A stretch of DNA of 64,000 nucleotides from Ostrinia nubilalis (Eukaryota; Arthropoda; Insecta; Lepidoptera; Crambidae): contig NC_087119.1 of the NCBI RefSeq assembly GCF_963855985.1, positions 164,001 to 228,000 of the forward strand, written 5' to 3'. The first letter of the stretch is position 1. The number at the start of each line of letters is the position of its first letter. Both the position numbers and the translations under genes were made by a program. The notes below the pieces were generated by a model that worked only from the letters and a program-made list of their open reading frames with translations, had not been told where the DNA came from and did not search any database. Below, in pieces: positions 55,111 to 64,000 of the stretch.

Positions 55111-55960
55111 TTTTTAAAAAGGTAATATTATTAGTCAACTGACGTTGGTAATATTGCAATTCCAGATAAAATGAGAGTCGTCCGCGTCTCTCGCTCGCCG
55201 CCGTCCACGACGCAGCGCGGTGCTAAGTGACTTGACAAACAAATCAATGCCAAATCAATGTCATTAGGTCAACAATGTGACGTGGACAAGTGCGATCGGT
55301 ACGATGATAACCGAATTATTTGATTGTTAAGTTTATTTCCAGCTTGAATCGATAGTTCTGGTTATTGATCAAGCTATGACGCATCTATCTAGAGAAAATT
55401 CATTGTCTGGATTAGTGTTTCTTTCTATTAACTATCAAATTATGTTAGACGTTATTGTTTTAAAATACTAGACCAATTTATTCTATTCCATGCACAGGTG
55501 GTAAGGTTTTGCATAATAACTATTGCTTAATGGTTTTAATTAAATAACATTGGTTCTATAATAAAATTATCCATTGTACCTTTCACAAAATCGGTTGGAC
55601 TGTTTTTTGTTATGATTTTTTGCAACGATACTTTGTAATAACATTATTGAAAAAGTGGTTTGGTAGGTAAATAAGTAAAAGCAAAGTTAAAAGTATCAAC
55701 ATCTTGAACGTTAGATTTCAATGATCAGTTCATTTCAGAGATTGAGTTTAATATCAATTTGGTCTACTATTCCGGCGCCTGGTTTAGGTAGAACTTTCCA
55801 TTAACATGTTAAGGCGATTTACGAATAAAAACTATAAATGGGCGTTTTGTCGGAGTGATGATGCAGTATTGATCTGAGGCGCTTCGCGCGGATTTGAGTC
55901 AAGAGGGAAGGGTCAAGGCCGCGGGACGCCGGGAGCCTTCGGCCCGCACGCAGCCGCACA
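55111..55960. other. Intergenic, nothing recognised
   Basis: GC-rich at 55185-55215 and 55865-55960; AT-rich elsewhere. No gene seen. Confidence 0.4.
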
Positions 55961-57089
55961 GTGGTCCCGATTTAATAAAACATGGACATTGATGCTAGAG
56001 GCACGAAATGTAAAAATATAGATTTAAAAAATGTTTTTACCGAGTTAACACAACGCATAGACAACGTTAACACCGAGGAAGACGCTCCAGTTGATGAGAC
56101 TGCGGAAGTAGATGTACAACCATCGACTTCTGGTATAAATAAAAAACCTTTTGAAGATGTATGCAAAATTCTTCTTCTGCAGAAGAAGAGGCGCTCTCTA
56201 ACACTTTTAGATCATTCTGAGGAGGAATTAGTTTACGCTTTATGTGCTAAACTGAAAGAGTCTAACAAAACGAAATTAGCGACTACCTATAATCAAAGAA
56301 CTGTTCCAAAACGAAAAACAGTGTGAAATAGTAGACAATCTTTTAACTTAAAACTGTGTCTACCTGAAGATAAACGTTAGCGCTAGTTACATCATGTAAT
56401 TTGTCAAAATGGTAATATCGCAATTTGAGATTCATTCTCACTTCAAAGAGTATTTATGAGCTTCCATCCTATCAAAAGCTTCTGAAAACAAAAAAAACTT
56501 GTTATCCTTCAGAGAGAGATGATATTTGTGTGAGTTATCAATGATGGACATATTGTAAATTGGGCAACCTCTCGTATAAGCTACTTTTTGACGGCCAGCG
56601 GACCTACACATACAACGTTGTATTAAGTATTTCCCTTAATTTTTTATTTTATTTTATTAAAAGCTGATGCATACGAGCGTGCGCGAGTGCGAGTCGTTGT
56701 TATGTGTCATCAAAGGTGTCCCTTATACACCATATTGTAATTTTGGCAATTATTCGTGGAAATATTTGATATAAAAAAATCGATTTTTCAACCCTCGATA
56801 ACTCAAAAGTACGCAGAGATAAGTGACAAGTATCTTCGCATGAAATACTCAGAATCACTTGTTTTATAACATGTGTGATCGGCATCTTGACATCGTTAAA
56901 GAATTTCGAAAAATTGACAGAAACGTAATTTCTTCCATACAAAAAATATGTATTTATTTTTTTTTACTACGAAATAGACGTCGTAGGATTGTAATATTTT
57001 TTTGCCTTATTAGTTATCATAGCAGTAACCATCAAAAAAATTTTCGTGCCTCTAGCATCAATGTCCATGTTTTATTAAATCGGGACCAC
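55961..57089. repeat. 48-bp perfect inverted repeat enclosing 1.1 kb
   Basis: Positions 55961-56008 (GTGGTCCCGATTTAATAAAA...GAGGCACGAAA) recur as exact reverse complement at 57042-57089, 48 of 48 bases. The repeat includes an ATG and the first nine codons of the frame at 55982. Flanks differ on both sides, so the edges are sharp. It may be the terminal repeat of a mobile element or two opposed copies of one exon. Confidence 0.8.
55982..56326 (+). CDS. Unknown 114-aa protein
   Basis: It opens at an ATG inside the inverted repeat and runs MDIDARGTKCKNIDLKNVF..., an acidic middle with PSTSG, then a basic QKKRRSL and a lysine-rich end. The composition (alternating acidic and basic, no long compositional run) is more protein-like than other small frames here. 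The opposite copy at 57042-57089 begins with the same nine residues but then diverges and stops after 33 codons. No family recognised; possibly a transposon protein or a broken gene. Confidence 0.4.
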   Translation: MDIDARGTKCKNIDLKNVFTELTQRIDNVNTEEDAPVDETAEVDVQPSTSGINKKPFEDVCKILLLQKKRRSLTLLDHSEEELVYALCAKLKESNKTKLATTYNQRTVPKRKTV

Positions 57090-57113
57090 CGTGAGCCGGC
57101 GCACTGCCGCCAG

Positions 57114-57145
57114 CACATTCAAATTCAAATTCAAAACATTTATTG
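57114..57145 (-). repeat. Non-LTR retrotransposon tail, reversed
   Basis: ATTCAAATTCAAATTCAAAA followed by CATTTATTG, the reverse complement of an AATAAATG-(GAATTT)n tail as at 50735-50768. Confidence 0.45.
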
Positions 57146-59078
57146 ACATTACTGGAACTTAACTGACTTTTTATATAGGTACGTTAATATTTTAAGACGC
57201 TTCAAAGTTACGCCACGCTTATTAAACCATTTTGAAGAAATGGTTACTGTTATTATGTGGCATTTTTCTGTGCTGTTAGTACTTAATTTACACTTGAAAA
57301 TTACACTCAAGTTCGGAGTTACAGGCTTAACTAACGGGTTATAACCTAATTTTTTTTTCAATGTTCTTCTACTGAGAATTTAGTTTTAATGAGTTTATGG
57401 TTACTTTAACGAAGCCAATTATAGGTACTTTGACAGAAGATTGATGAAAAGGAAAGTGTTTTCGTATTACTGTAAATATCAAGTAGTAGATAGTGAGTAG
57501 AGTATTTGGCACTGGTTCAGCTTTTTATGTTATTTATGTATTTCTACAAACGCGCATGCTTGTTAACGCATGACAGAGAATGTTGCCCCTTCGCTCCGTG
57601 TATTTCGTAAACACACTGTAAGTTTTACTCTGCATGATATGTAAATAACGCTGAGATACACTGGATGTCACGACAAACACGATCACATACGTGTTTGAGC
57701 AAAAAGCCCAGCCCGATGTAGCCTGTGTCTGTGCCTGGTCGCGACGTAGAGCTGGCTGACACTCGGCGGCTGTGAGACCCCGCGTTCGTAACCGACGCTT
57801 TCCCGCGGACACATTAACCCTCTTCGCCGAAAACATATTTTCCTCTTTTTCTGTTTTGTTCAGTTTGCCATTCAAAATTCCACTATTGTATCCTAAATTT
57901 TCCTTAAAACTTGGCATCTGATATTGAAAATGACTAAAGCAAAGACTGAAAATAATAACATTAAACCTATCATGGACTGGAATTGTTGGTGCCGGCTTAG
58001 TGCAGATGAATTTGAAGCTAATCCACTAGCCAAAGTGAATGGTTTAGTTAGCTCTAATGGGTGCAGAGTGGGTTGTTGTCGAACGGCGGGTCAATTAGCC
58101 AAATGTGCGGCTCGGCTGGCTCGCGCTGGATTATAGGCAGTACATGAATTTCACTGCAGATATTAAAGTATCATTTTGCTCCAGGGTAAATATTCGCCGC
58201 TCTCTGGTTACGTGTAGCGGCGAGTAAACATGATATGGGTAGATGGTTGCGGATGTAGAATGGAGGCACAACGTCGTTCGTCGACAATAATACGAAAATA
58301 TTTTACTTTTTTTGTTTCAAAAAATACTCAGGTAACTTGATAAAGTTATAGCCAGTCAGTAAAAATCATACCAAACTTCCAATTCATCATCATTTAAAGA
58401 AAAAGCAATCGGGCCGACATTATAAACAGTTCGCGTGTGAATTTCATTAATTAAGTATCAATTAATTAAGTAATTAATTTGCAGTAGGTACCTATATTCC
58501 GCGTTTTTCAGTAATCCGGTCGCCCACACAGGCGCGCGGCGAGGACTCGCTCCGATACTACACGACAAATTTTCCTGAACTACAAACTACCTACAACCCT
58601 TATCTACGTAAATAGTTATACAAATAGTTTTCTATTTCCTTGGACAAATTTAAAAACACCTACTCCCAATTTTTGGGGTGTTAAGGTCGAAATGTCTCTA
58701 AAATAAGCAGAATCATAAATTTACATGTTATGATTTTTAAGCGCTGAATTTAGAAAAAAATATATAAGATTTTTTTACGTTATTGTTACCCTGACCTTTA
58801 GCATTGATTTAATTCTGAAATAGTATGGCGACGTATTGTTTCATATCAAAGGGAAAGACAATTTTCCTTGATTATGTTCCAAGAGACATGTAAATGATTG
58901 TGGCCTTCAGACATTATTGATGTGATGCACCTTACCTTGAGGACTGATAGTCGAGTGCCACCCTCTAAATAATAGGTGGGGTTTTCAGGGGACAACATTG
59001 ATTTTATTTATCACGACTGAAATAACTAATACTACTGAAAAAACGTAGGTCACAAAGTAAAAAACTAGATGTATTTAC
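57146..59078. other. Intergenic, no gene called
   Basis: Two divergent frames (57534-57917 minus, 127 codons; 57924-58136 plus, 70 codons) start 6 bases apart, but neither shows a domain and both are partly GC-driven. GC-rich patch at 58525-58560. Otherwise AT-rich. Confidence 0.35.
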
Positions 59079-59081
59079 TAA

Positions 59082-59200
59082 GGCTGAGTTGCACCATCTT
59101 ACTAATAACTTTAACAAAGTTCAAAAATCTGTCAAACTTTATACAAAAAGCTCTGATTATCGTTATAGTTACGGTTAAAGTCAGATGGTGCATCTCAGCC
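59082..59200. mobile_element. PIF/Harbinger-like MITE, copy 2 (119 bp)
   Basis: GGCTGAGTTGCACCATCTTA at the left, GATGGTGCATCTCAGCC at the right, TAA on both sides (59079-59081, 59201-59203). Same family as 40573-40689. Confidence 0.8.
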
Positions 59201-59203
59201 TAA

Positions 59204-62200
59204 GAAATCTTTGAATAAGATAAGTCTTTTCGTATAGAAGAAAGCAATTTTGATGTAGGTACGAGATACGTAGAATCCAAAGTACAGTAACATTAATAGT
59301 TGCTGAAGAGCTGCTCAGTTCGCTTGAAATTGCAGTGTAAAGGGGGTTCTGTCCAATCAGACGTTTTTCCGTTAACATTTTAGGTGGTGTTGGCACAGCG
59401 AATACAACCACATTTTTATCATCTAAATCCAGCTACAAAGACGAAGGATGAGAATCTCTATTAAAAGACAAGCGGCAACATTCCACGTCAAAATTATGGC
59501 GGCCAATAAAAGAAAGTTTTAACATTAAGAGGATTATTTAAAACGTCCCGAGTGTTGTTTATTTTAGTTGGGAGCCTGCGAGCGCCCGGCGTCACGTGAC
59601 GCCCGCTGCGCCGCGTTATACACAACATTCGAAAACTTTCCTTTGAAAAATACCTATCTACTTAATATGTGGTGGTAGGTAGGTGGTAAAAGAAACATTT
59701 TATAGGAGGGCTAGGGTATACATATACGAATATTAAAAATAAATAACCTATACCGAAATTCATATTCATTTTATTGAATGTTATTGTAATAGATAAGTGT
59801 TAAAAATACACATAAAAATCCGAGGGCTGTTAATGGAGCATAACTAAGGAAAATTTTTTTTCGTTTGAGTAAAAATATCCTTTTGAGCAATCAACTAATT
59901 AAACGTTTGCTGGAGTATTTCAAGGTATTATTACAATAGTTAAAGTATGTGTAGTGTAACATTACAATGGGAGTCAAGTCAACCGATAACATGATGGCAT
60001 AATCACCGGGCTCGTGAATGCGGGTTGGATAATTACAATTACACGAAAATGTTTAAATAACTACAATTCTACACAGTAAAATGTTAATTTATAGAAGTCT
60101 ATCCATTAATAAAATGTTATTACAATGTAAGCACACTCGTACCTGTATCAATTTTGATTATGAAATTGAGTAATATTGACTATTCATTAAAATTAAATTT
60201 TAGTACCTCTATGTAATTAATATAAAGATTATTAAAAGTAGAATGATATAATTATGTTTAAGTGCTGGTGAACGAAACTATTTTCCGATTTCCTCAGCAC
60301 ACAGAGCCACCAAAGTGGATAAAGACAAAAATGTTCTATATCGTGTGATGTAGTGACAATTTAGTCACTTCTCTTTAGGTTGGCGCATCGTAAAGATGTG
60401 CCAAGTGCAAAGCGAAGTACCTACAGCGAATTTGTACCATTTTGCAATATTAGAGATTGACCTCTGCCACATCATGTGGAGGAATTCAGCCGCTGGCAAC
60501 AAGTTGGTTGCCACAAGTTCAATACCAATACAGCTTAGATACCTGTTCCGTCTCTTCGTCCAGGTAACTTCGTGGACTTGAGAGAAGTTACTTGGTTATT
60601 AGTTCAGGCCACCGCCGGCCCGGCCTCGCCAATAATATTACTTCCATGAGGCTACAGCGAAGTCAAATTATTACTGTAACTTTTGAATAGTTTCGATAAA
60701 CTTGTAAAAAGCAGTGATATTTCCATGTTAAGGACGCTTGGTCAGAGGCGGCTGGGCCTCGCCGTTACCTGAGATTTCTCGCAATCTTCTCATACAATAA
60801 CCCAAAATTTTCAGTATTAATTAAATATTTGAACACAGCTCATTAATAGTAAATACATATTATTTAATTTTCTTTCTTTGTTATCCTAACGAAAATTATG
60901 CAAATGATATGGATTGAATATTTTACTATGACTAAAAAAATGTTATCAACCCGTGTGGTCACCCGGGAGCGCGCGCGCCGCTCGCGTAAACGATCGGCCG
61001 TAACTTATCGTTTACGCTCTTTGCGAGCGGCACATACCGCCGGCTTTCAATGTTTTGTTTTTATAATACGTTGGTGAAATGTCTTGCGCTACTTTACTTT
61101 GACACAATATAAAGAATTAAAAATATGTTTGGCATAATAAGAGCTGACCTCTGTAGAGGACTGTGAACAGTTACAAACAGATAAATGGAGAGCACTCTAC
61201 AATCTGCTTTGACACATTGCAGGCTCAATGATTTAACGCATAAAAGTACTTATAAAAATGTTTTAATTTTCTGTATATGCGTATGAATTAATGCATTACA
61301 TAGTACGTTCATATTCATAGATTTAGACAATGTTCGGACGCAATCCGCTAGCGCATATGGTAATTTGGTCGGCTTATATCTGCTGTCGAACAGGGGGCTC
61401 GTAACCGCCGCGCCGCGCCCGTGAATAGGTGCTACGTCGTAGTCACACTCGTAGCAGTTTGTTATTAGTATTAATCCCATGGCATCCGCGCTTACGTGTG
61501 TTCATTGATTAATACGTCACTCATCCTCCTGTTTGTTTAGTGAAGCGATAAATTACGGCACTGCAATTATATAGGCGATAAGGAGCGTCAGAATCAATTG
61601 AGACACAGTTGGCGCGCGGCCAGCGAGAAAAAATACGTGCAGCCGCCCAGCTTAAACTTCAGCGGGGCTGATTTACGAAGCGGCTATTATTACCGCGCGG
61701 ACGTCGGTATCGACGCGTGTTGGAATTAATTGCAATTCGGCTTAGATGATTGCGTTACAAGCCTATCAATGAAGCTTTAAAATAGATAATTTTAATCCGG
61801 TTAACGAGTGTCGCACGCGATCAATGCGTGGCGAGAGTCCAAGAGGTAGGTCAGTGAGGCTGCAGGCTGGGGCGGGTGGTGGCGATGAATGGGCGCACCA
61901 TTCAGGCGCAGCCACTATAAATACATGCGCGGGCGCAGTCCCGTGACCGCCCGTCACGCGCGCGGCGATCGGCGGTGACTCATCGCGTAGGTACCATGAA
62001 ACGAAATGAAAATTGGCCGGATGCGTAGGAATGTGAGGAAATTATAATGGTAACGGCCTTGAAGACTAACTTGCATTGGACAAGAGAAGTCTTTTCTTTT
62101 GAGAAAAAAGCAGAGATATCGCGTATGCTTGTAACTTGGCCAAGCTCCCTCTGTAAGAGGTACTGTACTGCCTACTGTAAGAGGACGTGGAGCGTTGTCT

Positions 62201-64000
62201 TTGAAACTGGTCTTAGTTACGCTCTGACTATACATTTTATTATTATTATAGTATTTGATTCAAAATTCAGATTAAAGTAGTTATTAAGTTAATATGATGC
62301 AAGAGAAGCTCAGAGCTTACTGTTTACTAGAGCATTTCAAGCACAAGATGCTTAAACACTTGTAGCTCTAAAGATGGAAGGTAACTGGTGTTTAATTGCG
62401 GCATCAAGGCCAGAGGGCCTGCAGCGTCGGGGGGAAATGGCTGCGACTTCCGAATCACGTCGCTCCGGCTGACGCGCTCTCGCTGCGATATTGCAGACAA
62501 CTTTGCACCACAATTTCTTCCAAAGCCTTATTGCCTTTTCAATATTTTGCTCGGTATTGCAATATTTTGTGCAAATATTTGTATACTTTCACCTTCCTTG
62601 TTCAAATATTTTAAAGTTGTTTGTAAGTGAATGTTTTGGTTATATTTGTTCGTTAATTTAATTTGAACTAAAAATAAGTTCATTAGATCAAGATTTGATT
62701 TAAATCTATCAAAGTAAGAGTAGGTAGGCGATTTTGTGTAATAAATGTTCGTCATCTTCATCAGTTAAATATATCTGTTTCCTACTATTCATTATGAAAA
62801 TACATTTCAATAACATTAACACAAAACAGTAGTCTTTTTATGAAAGCCACCTATTATGACGTCATCAACGAGCATTGCAAACAGCCCTCAGGCAGTGCAG
62901 TGTGGCGCCTGAACCTAATCACGACCCTGAAGGCAATCAGCCGCCGAGATCCTATTACTGGCCCAATCAACCGCCGCGCTTGAGGAGCGCCGATAATCCG
63001 CGCGGGCACATGTCGGGCCAATCCCGAGAAATGAGCGCGAAGCATTGAAAGGAAATAAGCAACCTGTCCTTGGAAGACTTAAAGACTTAAAGATCAGAGA
63101 CAACTCACACGTAGAAATCACATTATAATATAGTAGTTTCTTTCAACTAACACATAATTACGTAGCTTAACGAAAGCAATGCAGAAATTGTATCCCTGTG
63201 TTCAAACATTAAATACTCGTAAAAGTAACTCTATGAATGTAAGTAAACGATTTGATGTGAAGTTATGATTAAGTAGCGCCGGAGCGTCGTGATTTTGACA
63301 ATGAGGTTGTCCAGAGATGATTCATTGTAACGGATCTACTTATAGTGCAGGATATAAGAATGGATTTGCAGAGAAAGTATCGATAACTTATTGAAAAATC
63401 GTGCTCACTAAAGATTTAACTTCTTGTAATTACTAAAACGGTCTTATTAGCTGCGAAAACCAAAATTATGAAGAATTCAATAACGTAATTCATAAAATCA
63501 CGTGCAAAGTTTGATGAAACATATTCCTACACAGATTGCTTCATTTACAAACAAATTAGCATTAGGTACATTAGATTTTTATTGGGATTTAAGTCAATAA
63601 GAATCGGGTATGTAACAGGTATGTATGTTAAAAGATACGTAATCTATTTAATGTGTTAAAGATCTTACACTTTCCGGGTGCAGAGTTAAATAATATAACT
63701 TTTTTTTTCTAAAGAGACGGTTTAATTTGTATGGTTCCAAATTAAGCGTCCGTAGTATTGTAATCGACAGACAAAAGAGCCGCAGCATTTAATAACCCAT
63801 TCTGGGGCGCGCGCGGCAGACTCCTCGCGCTGCACTCCGCGGCATTGTCACGTTATAGCCTCATTTTACCACTATTATTAATTTTCATCATAAGTTCATG
63901 GTGACACTTATTATGAAGCTTTACTCGTAGTAGGTAACGAGAACGCCGCGGTAAATAGCTCAAGAATTATTCACAAAATAAACTGCAATTCAATCTTAAC
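59204..64000. other. Gene-poor interval with GC-rich islets
   Basis: Islets at 59575-59625, 60595-60630, 60960-61035, 61395-61440, 61600-61700, 61800-61980, 62410-62490, 62880-63050 and 63805-63845. The islet at 60965-61030 contains an inverted pair GCGTAAACGATCGGCCG / ATCGTTTACGC. TATAAATA at 61916-61923 lies in an islet and could be a core promoter. A lone TGACGTCA is at 62857-62864. No exon with recognisable product. Confidence 0.4.

Noticed and set aside
57534..58136. Divergent gene pair (127 and 70 codons) with starts 6 bases apart
   Set aside because: No domain, signal peptide or splice logic in either; the arrangement is likely chance.

Overview
The window looks like a stretch of a lepidopteran (moth or butterfly) nuclear genome. 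The background is AT-rich and has no recognisable host exon chain. It carries several dispersed repeat families that I recognise as typical of Lepidoptera: an RTE-type LINE C-terminus, the repeat ending in an ACTAGCTGTTCCCGCG-type motif, the GGCCAAGTGCG repeat, and the CAACCGACTTCA repeat. This assignment is inference from repeat content. No host gene could be identified with confidence, and most of the sequence is a gene desert with short GC-rich islets.

Three LTR retrotransposons dominate. (1) 2067-10572 (minus strand) is a full-length BEL/Pao element with 229-bp LTRs (2 differences), a 5-bp target duplication and one uninterrupted 2494-codon gag-pol-env frame, including a baculovirus-F-like/errantivirus-like envelope domain. 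(2) 24549-30646 has two 527-bp LTRs that I read as identical, but its interior carries only decayed Ty3/gypsy protease and RNase H pieces plus a large composite minisatellite. It is a recently moved non-autonomous element. (3) 34590-38105 has identical 351-bp LTRs and one 903-codon frame joining gag, protease, a stub of RNase H and the integrase C-terminus. Reverse transcriptase and the integrase core are cleanly missing in frame.

DNA-transposon derivatives are also plentiful. There are three fold-back elements with CAGGG...CCCTG ends and TA flanks (12629-13768, 38138-39022, 48127-48377); the second is built from two opposed 3' ends of a mariner-like transposase gene. Two related MITEs have 3-bp TWA duplications (40573-40689, 59082-59200). 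A pair of inverted family members (14268-16262 and 17616-18188) includes one that carries nested insertions, one of which can be proved against the empty site in the other.

Oddities not explained by standard classes are: arrays with a roughly 15-bp period (11110-11355, 14405-15120, 15310-15660); a 1.5-kb inverted duplication with matching open frames in both arms (42310-43795); a 48-bp perfect inverted repeat containing a start codon (55961-57089); and a compact pre-miRNA-like hairpin (39160-39260). From 43.8 kb to the end the sequence is mostly non-coding with GC-rich islets and scattered repeat fragments.
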